This document shows, piece after piece, positions 34,370-43,970 of a stretch of DNA of 50,604 nt. The position numbers and the translations under genes were made by a program. The stretch is from Crocinitomicaceae bacterium (GTDB lineage Bacteria > Bacteroidota > Bacteroidia > Flavobacteriales_D > Crocinitomicaceae). Below the pieces are notes generated by a model, which made no database searches, had not been told where the DNA came from, and saw only the letters and a list, made by a program, of their open reading frames with translations. The stretch is taken from contig JANRBR010000029.1 in assembly GCA_030727405.1 (NCBI GenBank), forward strand, positions 1 through 50,604, given 5' to 3'. How positions within the stretch are numbered: the first letter of the stretch is position 1; each line of letters opens with the position of its first letter.

Positions 34370-34409
34370 CGCAAAAAAGCAAGTAGAATTACGCTTCTGC
34401 ACAATTTGA

Positions 34410-37139
34410 CTATAATTTTCTTGCTACTTCTACTTCCTCGTATGCTTCGACAATATCACCTATTTTGATGTCATTGTACTTGTCAATGTTCAAACCACAT
34501 TCGTAATTGTTTTTCACTTCGCGAACGTCGTCTTTGAAGCGTTTCAGAGAACCAAGTAGTCCTGTGTGAACAACAATTCCATCGCGGATGACACGGATTT
34601 TCGACGAACGTTTTATGGTTCCATCCATCACATAACAACCAGCGATTGTACCAACTTTGGTGATTTCGAACGTCTCACGTATTTCAGCTGAACCAATGAT
34701 TTGTTCTTCGATGTCTGGAGAAAGCATTCCTTCCATTGCTGCCTTAATCTCTTCAATTGCTTTGTAGATGACAGAATATAAGCGAATATCAATCTGCTCA
34801 TTTTCAGCCAACTTGCGAGCCGTCAATGATGGTCGAACTTGGAATCCAATGATGATGGCATCCGATGCAGAAGCAAGGTTTACATCTGCTTCAGTAATCG
34901 CACCTACACCTTTCAAGATGATGTTGACTTGGATTTCCTCTGTGGACAAGTTTAATAAGGCATCCGAAAGGGCTTCAATGGAACCATCCACATCACCTTT
35001 CACAATGATGTTCAATTCTTTAAAGTCTCCAATGGCCAAACGTCGACCAATTTCATCCAAAGTAATGTGTTTCGTCGTACGCAATCCTTGTTCGCGGTAC
35101 AATTGTTCACGTTTCAATGCAATTGATTTCGCTTCTTTTTCATCATCGAGGATGTGGAATTTATCCCCTGCATTTGGAGCCCCGCTGATTCCTAAAACAG
35201 AAACAGGACAAGATGGTCCAGCTTCTTTCAAGGCCACACCATGTTCATCTTGCATCGCACGAACCTTACCGAAGTAGCGTCCAACAAGAACAACATCTCC
35301 AACGCGCATTGTTCCTGCTTCCACAAGCATGTTTGTCACATAACCTTTCCCTTTATCCAAAGAAGATTCGATTACGGTTCCAACGGCATTTTTCTTTGGA
35401 TTCGCTTTAAGTTCCAATAATTCTGCCTCTAGAAGAACTTTGTCTAAAAGGGCATCAATGTTCAGGTTTTGTTTTGCAGAGATTTCTTGAACTTGGTATT
35501 TACCACCCCAGTCCTCTACAAGGATATTCATTCCTGAAAGTTGTTCGCGGATACGATCCGGATTGGCTCCAGGTTTATCAATTTTATTGATAGCGAAAAT
35601 CATGGGCACATTTGCTGCTTGAGCGTGTGAAATCGCCTCTTTTGTTTGAGGCATGACGTCATCATCTGCTGCTACAATGATAATCGCAACGTCCGTTACT
35701 TGTGCACCACGAGCACGCATGGCAGTAAATGCCTCGTGACCTGGTGTATCTAAGAAAGTCATTTTGCGGCCATCTTTGAGCGTCACGGAGTAAGCACCAA
35801 TGTGTTGTGTGATTCCACCAGCCTCGCCTTCGGTCACATTCGCATTACGAATGCGGTCCAAAAGGGATGTTTTACCGTGGTCAACGTGTCCCATCACTGT
35901 AATGATTGGTGGACGGTTGATTAGGTCTTCAGGTTGGTCTTCAATGGTTTGAATAGCATCTTGAACTTCTGCACTAACAAATTCCGTTTCATAACCGAAT
36001 TCATCTGCAACAATTTGAATTGTTTCCGCATCCAAGCGTTGATTAATGGAAGCAAAGATCCCTAGGGACATGCAGACAGAAATTACTTGAGTTGGTTGAA
36101 CGCTCATCATTGAGGCTAATTCCGAAACGGTAACGAATTCCGTTAATTTCAAGATTTTTTCTTCCAATTCAGCAGCTGCCATTTCTTCTTGGCGGCGTTG
36201 TTGGAAGCTATCTCTTTTCAAGCGACGGTTTTTCGAAGCTTTCGATTTTCCACCTTGGTTCGATAAACGAGCAAGGGTGTCTTTAATTTCTTTTTGAATA
36301 TCAGAAGCCGAAATTTCAGGTTTATCTGCTTTCGGTCCTTTGTTTGCGTTGTTTCCTGGGCGCACATTACCCCCAGCAGCATTTGGAGCAGGTGTTTCAA
36401 CCTTCTTTATGCGTTTGCGTTTGCGTTTGGTATCATCATTTGATGAAGCGACTGGATTTCTAGGTCTTTCGACAGGAAGTTCGATTTTCCCAAGTACGAT
36501 TGGACCACTTAAAACTTGACGTTCGAAACGAATGGTTTCAATTTGAGTTGCTTGAACAGGAGCATCAGCCACTTTCTCTTCCACTTTAGGAGCAGAAGGT
36601 TTTTCCTCAACTTTTTCTGCGGGTTTCGTTTTCGGTGCTGGCTCGTCTTTTTTCTTGTCCGGACGTGTGCGTTGATTGATTGCTGATAAATCAATTTTTC
36701 CAATCACGTTCACATGACTGCTTTCAACCGGAGTAATTTCTGGTGTGTGAGAAACTTCTTTCGGTTCTTCCGGCAATGCTTCTGGCGTTGATTTTGGTTT
36801 TTCAGTGGCAAAAACTTGACGTTTAATTTCCTCCAAATTAATTGCATCACCTTCATCCTCATCCTCGGATGAATCAGTCATTTTTGGTGCTTCTGCTGGC
36901 TTATCGCTCAACGTCACAGACTCACGTTTTTCTCTACGAGAAGTAGCTTTTGATTGCTCTTTCATAGATTGGTCAGCTGCAAATTCTTGACACAAAAGTT
37001 CAAAGTGTTCCTGCTCCAAACGTGTGTTTGGATTGGAATCAATTTTAATTCCTTTTGTCTCTAAGAACTCAACCAATGTTGGCAATCCAACATTGAGTTC
37101 ACCAGCTGCTTTTCCTAATCGAATCGGTTTTCCCGCCAT
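34410..37139 (-). CDS. infB: Translation initiation factor IF-2
   Basis: IF-2 is the GTPase that places initiator tRNA on the 30S subunit. The 909-residue protein starts with an IF2-N domain ([20 protein letters not shown]), then a long charged linker (about 55-300, rich in Lys, Glu and Pro, as in other Bacteroidota). A second IF2-N-like domain follows (about 325-380), then the G domain with [39 protein letters not shown] and [11 protein letters not shown], and domains II to IV to the end. All GTP motifs are intact. It follows nusA by 36 bp in the classic rimP-nusA-infB order. Confidence 0.97.
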   Translation of the reverse strand: MAGKPIRLGKAAGELNVGLPTLVEFLETKGIKIDSNPNTRLEQEHFELLCQEFAADQSMKEQSKATSRREKRESVTLSDKPAEAPKMTDSSEDEDEGDAINLEEIKRQVFATEKPKSTPEALPEEPKEVSHTPEITPVESSHVNVIGKIDLSAINQRTRPDKKKDEPAPKTKPAEKVEEKPSAPKVEEKVADAPVQATQIETIRFERQVLSGPIVLGKIELPVERPRNPVASSNDDTKRKRKRIKKVETPAPNAAGGNVRPGNNANKGPKADKPEISASDIQKEIKDTLARLSNQGGKSKASKNRRLKRDSFQQRRQEEMAAAELEEKILKLTEFVTVSELASMMSVQPTQVISVCMSLGIFASINQRLDAETIQIVADEFGYETEFVSAEVQDAIQTIEDQPEDLINRPPIITVMGHVDHGKTSLLDRIRNANVTEGEAGGITQHIGAYSVTLKDGRKMTFLDTPGHEAFTAMRARGAQVTDVAIIIVAADDDVMPQTKEAISHAQAANVPMIFAINKIDKPGANPDRIREQLSGMNILVEDWGGKYQVQEISAKQNLNIDALLDKVLLEAELLELKANPKKNAVGTVIESSLDKGKGYVTNMLVEAGTMRVGDVVLVGRYFGKVRAMQDEHGVALKEAGPSCPVSVLGISGAPNAGDKFHILDDEKEAKSIALKREQLYREQGLRTTKHITLDEIGRRLAIGDFKELNIIVKGDVDGSIEALSDALLNLSTEEIQVNIILKGVGAITEADVNLASASDAIIIGFQVRPSLTARKLAENEQIDIRLYSVIYKAIEEIKAAMEGMLSPDIEEQIIGSAEIRETFEITKVGTIAGCYVMDGTIKRSSKIRVIRDGIVVHTGLLGSLKRFKDDVREVKNNYECGLNIDKYNDIKIGDIVEAYEEVEVARKL

Positions 37140-37175
37140 ATTTATCCTTTTACGCTTCTGTAAGGGAGATTAAAT

Positions 37176-38411
37176 TTATTCAAATTCTGCTTTCAATATA
37201 CGAAATACTTCCTCAATCGTTTCTTTTTCAAGATCCGTACGAGAAACCAAATCATCTACACTAATTTCCAAAACAGATTTTGCTGTATCACAGCCAATTG
37301 CTTTTAATTCGTCGATAATCCAGCTATCGATTTCATCTGCAAATTCTTCTAAATCAACGTCCTCAACATCCACTTCTCCATCGCGGTATACATCTATTTC
37401 GTATCCGCTTAATTTACCAGCCAATTTAATATTGTTACCACCTTTTCCGATAGCCAATGACACTTGGTCTGGTTTCAAGTATACTTTTACTCTTTTTTCC
37501 TCTTCCAAAATTTCCATGGAAGTTACTTTTGCAGGAGACAATGCGCGCTGAATTAACAACTGATTATTTGTTGTGTAATTAATCACGTCAATGTTTTCGT
37601 TTCTCAATTCACGAACGATGCCATGAATACGAGATCCTTTCATTCCCACACAAGCTCCAACAGGATCAATTCGGTCATCATAGGATTCTACAGCCACTTT
37701 AGCTCTTTCACCCGGTTCACGAACGATTTTCTTAATGGTGATTAATCCATCAAAAACTTCAGGAACTTCTAATTCAAATAAGCGCTCCAAAAATTCAGGT
37801 GCCGTACGAGACAAAATGATCACAGGCGTACTGTTTCTCATATCAACCTTCGCAACAACCGCTCTTACAGATTCCCCTTTCTTAAAGAAATCTGATGGGA
37901 TTTGTTCTGATTTTGGAAGAATCAATTCATTGTTGTCATCATCCATGACAAGGATTTCTTTTTTCCAAACTTGGTAAACTTCACCCGTAACGATTTCACC
38001 GATGCGTTCTTTGTATTTTTTGTAAAGGTGATCCTTCTCCAACTCAAGGATGCGAGAAATCAAATTTTGTCGTAGAGAAAGGACATTTCTTCGTCCAAAA
38101 TCAACAAACTTAAATTCTTCTGTTACTTCCTCCCCAATTTCAAAATCTGGTTCTATTTTAATGGCATCAGAGTAAGCAATTTCCGTATTTGGGTCTTCTA
38201 CTTCACCATCATCTACAATCTCTTTATTCAAGAAAATTTGGACATCACCTTTATCAATATTTACAATGATATCAATGTGTTCATCCGTGTTAAACTTCTT
38301 CTTGAACATCGCTCGGAAAACATCTTCCAAGACATGTTGCATTGTTTGTTTGTCAATGTTTTTTAATTCCTTAAACTCCGAGAACGAGTCAACTAGTTCC
38401 GTACTATTCAT
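37176..38411 (-). CDS. nusA: Transcription elongation/termination factor NusA
   Basis: NusA binds RNA polymerase and RNA, promotes pausing and helps both termination and antitermination. This 411-residue protein has the N-terminal polymerase-binding domain (about 1-125), an S1 domain (EIVTGEVYQVWKKEILVMDD onward), and two KH domains (with DPVGACVGMKGSRIHGIVRE and VSLAIGKGGNNIKLAGKLSG). A short C-terminal helical domain (about 360-411) resembles an acidic-repeat or helix-hairpin region. The length is usual for Bacteroidota, which lack the second E. coli acidic repeat. It starts 5 bp after rimP. A terminator-like hairpin in the operon leader raises the question of NusA feedback. Confidence 0.97.
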   Translation of the reverse strand: MNSTELVDSFSEFKELKNIDKQTMQHVLEDVFRAMFKKKFNTDEHIDIIVNIDKGDVQIFLNKEIVDDGEVEDPNTEIAYSDAIKIEPDFEIGEEVTEEFKFVDFGRRNVLSLRQNLISRILELEKDHLYKKYKERIGEIVTGEVYQVWKKEILVMDDDNNELILPKSEQIPSDFFKKGESVRAVVAKVDMRNSTPVIILSRTAPEFLERLFELEVPEVFDGLITIKKIVREPGERAKVAVESYDDRIDPVGACVGMKGSRIHGIVRELRNENIDVINYTTNNQLLIQRALSPAKVTSMEILEEEKRVKVYLKPDQVSLAIGKGGNNIKLAGKLSGYEIDVYRDGEVDVEDVDLEEFADEIDSWIIDELKAIGCDTAKSVLEISVDDLVSRTDLEKETIEEVFRILKAEFE

Positions 38412-38416
38412 AGCGT

Positions 38417-38893
38417 TTATTTAAAAGATATAACAATTTTAGACTCTTTTATTTCAGTAAAGGGAAGCTCTAGTATTTCTTCCACTTGTATTTTTCTTCT
38501 TTTTTCAACTGATTTCTGCAGCGAAATTTGCTTAATAACGATACCAGTATCCGTCAATTTCATCAATTCACCTTCGTATTTTTCACCGTCATTCATGACA
38601 ACTTTGAAACTTCGTCCAACATTTTTTGAGTATTGGTTTACGTGTCGAATGGGCTTATCCAATCCTGCAGAAGAAACATGCAATTCAAAGTCTTGTTTCT
38701 CGCGGTCCAAATTGTGCTCTATGTTTCGTGATACGGATACACAATCATTCACGGAAACACCGCCTTTGATTTTGTCCAATTCTACATTGATTACGTTACT
38801 TGAGGAGATGCTCAGTTCCACCACGTATAAACCATTGTCTAACTCGGCAATGCGTTCATCGATTAATTCTAATATAAATTTTCTATCTAACAT
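38417..38893 (-). CDS. rimP: Ribosome maturation factor RimP
   Basis: RimP is needed for maturation of the 30S subunit. I place the start at the ATG at 38893 (MLDRKFILELIDERIAELDN), giving 158 residues, close to the family norm of about 155. In-frame upstream ATGs at 38944 and 38965 would translate a terminator-like hairpin, and their residues do not look conserved. The N-terminal alpha/beta domain has VELSISSSNVINVELDKIKG and GVSVNDCVSVSRNIEHNLD. The family signature FELHVSSAGLDKPIRH follows, and the C-terminal domain is of the SH3/Sm type (GRSFKVVMNDGEKYEGELMK). It is the first gene of the rimP-nusA-infB operon. The leader is short and almost filled by the hairpin. Confidence 0.93.
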   Translation of the reverse strand: MLDRKFILELIDERIAELDNGLYVVELSISSSNVINVELDKIKGGVSVNDCVSVSRNIEHNLDREKQDFELHVSSAGLDKPIRHVNQYSKNVGRSFKVVMNDGEKYEGELMKLTDTGIVIKQISLQKSVEKRRKIQVEEILELPFTEIKESKIVISFK

Positions 38894-38900
38894 TTTCTTT

Positions 38901-38930
38901 AAAAAAAGAGGGGACTTTCGTCCCCTCTTT
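38901..38930 (-). terminator. Intrinsic terminator-like hairpin in the rimP-nusA-infB leader
   Basis: On the minus strand there is a perfect 11-bp stem, AAAGAGGGGAC/GTCCCCTCTTT, with a GAAA tetraloop, followed by further T residues and then TTTAAAGAAA and the rimP ATG. It lies between the promoter at 38955-38986 and rimP, with no room for another promoter. It therefore looks like an attenuator rather than the end of another transcript. Confidence 0.8.
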
Positions 38931-38954
38931 AAGCATTCGTTCATAAATGTGGTA

Positions 38955-38986
38955 CAAATATACATCCTTTTTATTGAATTACAAAA
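38955..38986 (-). promoter_or_regulatory. Promoter of the rimP-nusA-infB operon
   Basis: The minus strand has TTTTG (plus 38982-38986), a 19-base spacer and TATATTTG (plus 38955-38962), a full match to the Bacteroidota consensus TTTG-N19-TAnnTTTG. Transcription should start near 38946-38950, giving a leader of about 55 nucleotides before the rimP ATG. Confidence 0.75.
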
Positions 38987-39005
38987 TCATAAGATCTTAT
39001 CTTTG
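38974..39005 (+). promoter_or_regulatory. Promoter of the DUF3109 gene, overlapping the rimP promoter
   Basis: The plus strand has TTG (38974-38976), a 21-base spacer and TATCTTTG (38998-39005), an exact TAnnTTTG match. The ATG at 39010 follows only 4 bases later, so the transcript would be leaderless or nearly so. The -33 regions of this and the divergent rimP promoter interleave. Confidence 0.65.
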
Positions 39006-39009
39006 TATT

Positions 39010-39576
39010 ATGTTAATAGAAATAGAGAATAAAATCATCTCCACCGAAATTTTTGAGCGAAAATTTGTGTGTGATTTAAACGCATGTAAAGGCGCTTGTT
39101 GCGTGGAAGGAGATGGTGGTGCGCCATTGACGATGGAAGAAGTGGAAATCATTGAACAACAGTATGAAACCATTTCCAAATACATGAGGCCAGAGGGAAT
39201 TGCCAATGTGAAAGAAAAAGGAGTATACTACACTGATGAGGAGGATCATCCTGCTACTACTTTAGTAAATGGACAAGAATGTTCCTTCGTTTACTTTGAT
39301 GATGCAGGAATAACGAAATGTGCCATTGAAAAAGCATACTTAGAGAATGAAATTGATTTCAAGAAACCCATTTCATGTCATTTATACCCTATTCGTGTCA
39401 AACAATTTAATGAACTAACAGCCTTAAATTACGAAGAATGGCACATTTGCAAACCCGCGTGCGCATGTGGTGAACAGTTGAATGTTCCCGTATATAAATT
39501 TTTAAAGGAACCTCTCATACGTGCTTTTGGGACATCTTTTTACCAAGAATTAGAACTGGTAGAAAAAGAGCTTTAA
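39010..39576 (+). CDS. DUF3109 family cysteine-rich protein
   Basis: This 188-residue cytosolic protein belongs to the DUF3109 family, related to the YkgJ-type zinc/iron chelating cysteine cluster proteins. Its cysteines are arranged as CDLNACKGACCVEGDGG, then CSFVYFDD and KCAIEKAYLEN, then PISCHLYPIRV and HICKPACACGEQ, which is the expected metal-binding set. No function is established. I chose the ATG at 39010 (MLIEIENKIISTEIF). An in-frame start at 38947 would lie upstream of the -7 promoter box and in the divergent promoter region. The gene is divergent from rimP and ends before a shared bidirectional terminator. Confidence 0.88.
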   Translation: MLIEIENKIISTEIFERKFVCDLNACKGACCVEGDGGAPLTMEEVEIIEQQYETISKYMRPEGIANVKEKGVYYTDEEDHPATTLVNGQECSFVYFDDAGITKCAIEKAYLENEIDFKKPISCHLYPIRVKQFNELTALNYEEWHICKPACACGEQLNVPVYKFLKEPLIRAFGTSFYQELELVEKEL

Positions 39577-39594
39577 TATCACACCACCTTAAAC

Positions 39595-39630
39595 AAAAAA
39601 GCCCCTAACGTTATCGTCAGGGGCTTTTTT
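39595..39630. terminator. Bidirectional terminator between DUF3109 gene and coxA
   Basis: The stem AAAAAAGCCCCT/AGGGGCTTTTTT encloses a small inner stem (ACG/CGT) and a TTAT loop. A- and T-runs flank both sides, so it can stop the plus-strand DUF3109 transcript and the minus-strand act-cox transcript, which both end here. Confidence 0.92.
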
Positions 39631-39642
39631 ACTTTATAAAGA

Positions 39643-41454
39643 TTAATGTTCTTCTTCTCCTTCAGCTAATGGCACATTTTGAGGAATGAAATCCGTGTCT
39701 GCACCTGGCTTAGAATAATCATATGGCCATCTATGTACAACAGGAAGTGCACCTGGCCAGTTACCATGTACATGTTCTACAGGAGTTGTCCATTCCAATG
39801 TATTTGCGTTCCAAGGATTTTGAGGAGCTATAGGGCCTCTAAAAATACTATAGAAGAAATTGAACAAGAAAATAATTTGACCCAATGCTGCAACGATTGC
39901 AAAAATAGTAATGACAACATTTAAGTCCATCATCATATCTGCTGTTGGAGAATCAAACTCCGTATACACTGAATAATCGTAATAACGTCTTGGGGCACCC
40001 GCTAGTCCAACAAAGTGCATTGGGAAGAATACACCATACGCTCCAATTAATGTCACCCAGAAATGAGCATACCCTAAACGCGTATTCATCATTCTTCCAA
40101 ACATTTTAGGGAACCAATGGTAAACACCACCAAACATACCAAACACAGCAGACATTCCCATTACAATATGGAAGTGAGCCACAACAAAATAAGTATCATG
40201 CAAAGCAATATCCAAGGCTGAATCCGCCAAGATAATACCCGTTACACCACCCGTGATGAAGGTAGAAACAAGACCAATAGCAAACAACATGGCTGGAGTT
40301 AGAACCAAGGATCCTTTCCAGAGTGTTGTTAAGTAGTTAAATACTTTAACCGCAGATGGAATAGCAATCAAAAGGGTTGTAAATACAAACACACTTCCCA
40401 AGAAAGGATTCATCCCTGTCACAAACATATGGTGACCCCAAACGATGAAAGACAAGAATCCAATTGCTAGGATGGAACCAATCATTGCTTTGTAACCAAA
40501 GATTGGTTTACGAGCATTTGTTGCAATGATTTCGGAAGATAAACCAAGTGCAGGTAATAATACAATGTATACCTCAGGGTGACCTAAGAACCAGAATAAA
40601 TGCTGGTATAATAATGGCGATCCACCGTGATTAGCGAGCATTTCACCACCTACGATGATGTCAGATAAATAAAACGACGTTCCAGCCATTCTATCCATTA
40701 CCAACAACAATGCTGCAGACAATAGAACAGGGAAAGATAATACACCTAATATTGCTGTTACGAAGAAAGCCCAAATTGTTAAAGGCATTCTTGTCATACT
40801 CATTCCTTGCGTACGTAAATTGATTACCGTTACAATGTAATTCAATGAACCAATTAAAGAAGAAGCAATAAATATCGTCATGGAGAACAACCACAATGTC
40901 ATCCCTAAGCCAGATCCTGATACTGCCTGTGGCAATGCAGAAAGAGGTGGGTAGATTGTCCAACCTGCCATTGCTGGTCCTGATTCAACAAACAAGGAAG
41001 CCAACATCAATAAAGATGACAATAGGAAGAACCAATAGGATAACATGTTTAAGAATCCAGAGGCCATATCACGTGCTCCGAGTTGCAACGGAATGAGTAG
41101 GTTCGAGAATGTTCCGGATAAACCTCCTGTTAACAAGAAGAATACCATGATGGTACCATGGATGGTTACCAAACCTAAGTACATATCCTCCTTTAATACA
41201 CCATTTGGCGCCCATTTTTCACCTAGGAAGAATGATAAGAAATCCGAACTTTCACCCGGCCAAGCTAACTGAATACGGAATAAAATGGACAATATCATTG
41301 CCACTAATCCCATAAATACAGCAGTCATTAAAAACTGCTTTCCAATCATTTTATGATCCTGAGAGAAGATGTATTTTGAGATAAAATTCTCCTCGTGATG
41401 GTGGTGTTCACCATGGTGATCGTGTCCGTGTCCTTCGTGTGCTACTGAAGCCAT
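39643..41454 (-). CDS. coxA: Cytochrome c oxidase subunit I (A type)
   Basis: This is the catalytic subunit of an aa3/caa3-type oxidase, reducing oxygen at a heme-CuB centre while pumping protons. It has 603 residues and about twelve membrane helices. The heme a ligand is in VTIHGTIMVFFLL (about His99), the CuB site is in FLGHPEVYIVLLPALGL (with the Glu and Tyr of A1-type enzymes, about residue 290) and WGHHMFVTGM, and the heme ligands are in DTYFVVAHFHIVMGM. The N-terminus is unusually histidine-rich (HEGHGHDHHGEHHHHEENF), perhaps a metal-binding tail. It is the last gene of the act-cox operon, 30 bp after coxB and just before a strong terminator. Subunits III and IV are not adjacent. Confidence 0.96.
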   Translation of the reverse strand: MASVAHEGHGHDHHGEHHHHEENFISKYIFSQDHKMIGKQFLMTAVFMGLVAMILSILFRIQLAWPGESSDFLSFFLGEKWAPNGVLKEDMYLGLVTIHGTIMVFFLLTGGLSGTFSNLLIPLQLGARDMASGFLNMLSYWFFLLSSLLMLASLFVESGPAMAGWTIYPPLSALPQAVSGSGLGMTLWLFSMTIFIASSLIGSLNYIVTVINLRTQGMSMTRMPLTIWAFFVTAILGVLSFPVLLSAALLLVMDRMAGTSFYLSDIIVGGEMLANHGGSPLLYQHLFWFLGHPEVYIVLLPALGLSSEIIATNARKPIFGYKAMIGSILAIGFLSFIVWGHHMFVTGMNPFLGSVFVFTTLLIAIPSAVKVFNYLTTLWKGSLVLTPAMLFAIGLVSTFITGGVTGIILADSALDIALHDTYFVVAHFHIVMGMSAVFGMFGGVYHWFPKMFGRMMNTRLGYAHFWVTLIGAYGVFFPMHFVGLAGAPRRYYDYSVYTEFDSPTADMMMDLNVVITIFAIVAALGQIIFLFNFFYSIFRGPIAPQNPWNANTLEWTTPVEHVHGNWPGALPVVHRWPYDYSKPGADTDFIPQNVPLAEGEEEH

Positions 41455-41484
41455 TTTATTTCTTTTAAAATATTATACGAATCC

Positions 41485-42747
41485 TTATTTTTTCATTGTT
41501 GTGTCAGCAGGGACAACAGCATCAGCTGCTGGCGCTACTGGTCCTACTGGCGCAGCTGGAGCGGCTGGAGCAGTAAAGTATGAATCTTTAAAGGTCTTGC
41601 CTTTTTTAGATTTTAACCACTCTTTGTACGCTGCCTTATCTTTCACTACGACAATCAATTTCATTTTGTAATGTGCTCCACCACAAATTTTGTTACACAT
41701 CAATACATAATTGAAGCTTGGGTTGCCTTTTGCCTTACGCATTTCCTCAGTGGTCATCGTTGGAGTAAATTTCAAGCGCGTTGGCATTCCAGGAACTGCA
41801 TTCATTTGTGCACGCATGTGAGGGAAATATGCAGAGTGAATTACGTCTTTTGAACGAAGTGAAATTTCGTACTCCTGCCCTTCGCAAAGCACCAATGTTT
41901 CTTTTTCAATAAAATCATCCCAAGCAGAAGCATCATACTTCTTATTGTGATTTGATTTCATTTGCATCAATAAACGGTAAATTCGTTCTTTACGGGACAA
42001 ATCTGTTCTTAATGCATTCACAGTTGAATCGATCAAAATTGTATCACGATTGTTCAATAATCGCTGAATCTTATTAATCCCATTCACACCATAAATCATA
42101 TGATAAATTGCTGTATCGATGGTGTTGGAAGTTAAAAGCCCCAATTCATTGTTGTCTGTAGTCAATTTATAATCGTATTTCCCTAGGGTATTGTCTTCTC
42201 CCGCGTAGCGAGCAGTCCAATCGTATTGCTTAGCGAAAAGTTCGATTCGACGGGCCTCTTTACCTGTAGGTGCAACAAGATCGTTCCAAGTTTTCAAACC
42301 AAGAATGATAATTACCGCAAGTACTATGGCAGGAACGACTGTCCAAAGCATCTCCAATTTGTTGTTATGCGGGTAGTAAAATGCTTTTACACCAGGTTTT
42401 CTCACGTATTTGTATGTAAAGAAAAACAACAAGAAATTTGTAAAGAAGAACACTGCAATGATGATGACAAAATTCAAATTCAATAATGAATCCGTTTCTT
42501 TTCCTTCTGCAGAGGCTGCTAGGCCACGACCTGTCCATCCATAAGCTACCATCAAATAAATGAAGCCTATGAACAATGCCAGCATAAAACCTAACATAAG
42601 TTTAGCGTTTAGATGATTATCTCTGTTGCTAATTTCATGTTCGCCTGTCTTTCTCAGTTTTGCTGAAATCTCATACACACGAACTAATTGTGCAATAGCA
42701 ATAGCTCCGAGGATGATGACGATTAATATGATTAATTTATTTTCCAT
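41485..42747 (-). CDS. coxB: Cytochrome c oxidase subunit II
   Basis: Subunit II passes electrons from cytochrome c or complex III to subunit I through its CuA centre. Three hydrophobic segments are visible (residues about 3-22, 48-70 and 93-112), followed by a fourth (MLWTVVPAIVLAVIIILGLK). The periplasmic cupredoxin domain has QYDWTARYAG, VIHSAYFPHMRAQMNAVPGM (His ligand) and the CuA loop MCNKICGGAHYKM. In that loop a Lys stands where many oxidases have Glu; only the backbone of that residue binds copper. There is an extra insertion of about 70 residues (about 200-270), and the C-terminus ends in an Ala/Pro-rich tail. It starts 22 bp after actF. Confidence 0.93.
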   Translation of the reverse strand: MENKLIILIVIILGAIAIAQLVRVYEISAKLRKTGEHEISNRDNHLNAKLMLGFMLALFIGFIYLMVAYGWTGRGLAASAEGKETDSLLNLNFVIIIAVFFFTNFLLFFFTYKYVRKPGVKAFYYPHNNKLEMLWTVVPAIVLAVIIILGLKTWNDLVAPTGKEARRIELFAKQYDWTARYAGEDNTLGKYDYKLTTDNNELGLLTSNTIDTAIYHMIYGVNGINKIQRLLNNRDTILIDSTVNALRTDLSRKERIYRLLMQMKSNHNKKYDASAWDDFIEKETLVLCEGQEYEISLRSKDVIHSAYFPHMRAQMNAVPGMPTRLKFTPTMTTEEMRKAKGNPSFNYVLMCNKICGGAHYKMKLIVVVKDKAAYKEWLKSKKGKTFKDSYFTAPAAPAAPVGPVAPAADAVVPADTTMKK

Positions 42748-42769
42748 GATACTTTAACGATTGTCTGAA

Positions 42770-43957
42770 TTAAATTTCGTGGTGAATACTTTCATCCAAG
42801 AATGGATGGTTAACTGGAGTAAGAGGTGTTTTCGTGAGGTTTCTTAAAACCATGTAAGCAAAGAAACCAAGCATTAAAACGGCCATTCCAATTTCCATTG
42901 CACCAATGTGTGCATTTGCACCCAATGTTCCAGCAGAAACCATAATGTATACGTCTAACCAGTGGCCTGTTAGGATAACCAATCCAACAATTGTAAGAAT
43001 TCCTGCATTTCTTTTTGCATCACGTGACATCAATATCAGCATTGGGAATGCAAAATTGATGATGAACATAGAGAAATACAATATTTTAAAGTTTTCAATT
43101 CTGGTCATATAGTAGGCAACTTCCTCACCAATATTGGCATACCAGATTAACATAAATTGTGAAAACCAAAGGTAAGACCACAAGAAAGATGTAGCAAATG
43201 TCCATTTACCTAAATCATGAATATGAGAGTCATTTACTTTCTGTAGGTAACCCAATTTCTTCAAATACAACGTAGTTAAAACAAGTACGACCATCGTTGA
43301 GCACCACATTCCAGCAAAAGTATACCATCCATATAATGTAGAGTACCAATGCACGTCAATTGACATCAACCAGTCCCATGCTGAAGTTGAACTAAACACC
43401 GCGAAGAAAACAAGGAACATTGCTCCTTTTTTATAATTCTGAAAGTGAATATCTGAACCTCCAATACGATCCTCTTCAAGTGATCTCTTTTGGAAACCGC
43501 GTAAGAAGATAATGTACGTTGCGAAATAAACGATGGTTCTTATCCAGAAGAAAATCGGATTTAAATAAGCCGTTTTTCCAGCAATTACTTCGTCATGAGC
43601 CACCGTCTTTGGATCCATCCAAGAGTAAATGTGAGCGCCATGGTTTAAGGTGATCACCAATAAAACCAATCCAAGTACACCCATACCATAAGGTAAGAAT
43701 CCGGCAACACCTTCGATTACACGTTTAACAGATGCGTACCATCCTGTTTCAGTTGCATATTGCAGGGATAAAAAGAACAATGCACCTAATCCAAGAGCAA
43801 AGAAGAAGAATCCACTGATTAATCCACTGGCTAGCATGCGCGTCATAAAATGATGGTCACTCATTGAAGTAACCACACCAACGATTGTCAATAACAATCC
43901 GACTGCCATGAGTCCGAAAGTTACGTTTTTTGCTTTTTTAGTAATTTGAAATTCCAT
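42770..43957 (-). CDS. actF: Alternative complex III, membrane subunit ActF
   Basis: ActF is one of the two large NrfD-like membrane subunits of alternative complex III, which oxidises quinol and passes electrons to cytochrome c or directly to an oxidase. The 395-residue protein has about ten membrane helices, beginning VTFGLMAVGLLLTIVGVVTS and including FFFALGLGALFFLSLQYATE. A segment WLMSIDVHWYSTLYGWYTFA resembles the conserved central region of family members. It is downstream of actE by 13 bp and upstream of coxB by 22 bp. This matches the order in Flavobacterium, where ACIII and the oxidase form a supercomplex. Confidence 0.92.
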   Translation of the reverse strand: MEFQITKKAKNVTFGLMAVGLLLTIVGVVTSMSDHHFMTRMLASGLISGFFFFALGLGALFFLSLQYATETGWYASVKRVIEGVAGFLPYGMGVLGLVLLVITLNHGAHIYSWMDPKTVAHDEVIAGKTAYLNPIFFWIRTIVYFATYIIFLRGFQKRSLEEDRIGGSDIHFQNYKKGAMFLVFFAVFSSTSAWDWLMSIDVHWYSTLYGWYTFAGMWCSTMVVLVLTTLYLKKLGYLQKVNDSHIHDLGKWTFATSFLWSYLWFSQFMLIWYANIGEEVAYYMTRIENFKILYFSMFIINFAFPMLILMSRDAKRNAGILTIVGLVILTGHWLDVYIMVSAGTLGANAHIGAMEIGMAVLMLGFFAYMVLRNLTKTPLTPVNHPFLDESIHHEI

Positions 43958-43970
43958 TTCTTACTCTAGT

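Noticed and set aside
34370..34409. Possible terminator between infB and tatA
   Set aside because: The short inverted pieces pair poorly and only a six-base T-run follows, so I could not support a terminator.
38894..38965. Extended start of RimP at 38965
   Set aside because: The extra residues are encoded by the terminator-like hairpin and extend to or past the predicted transcription start. The shorter start matches the family.
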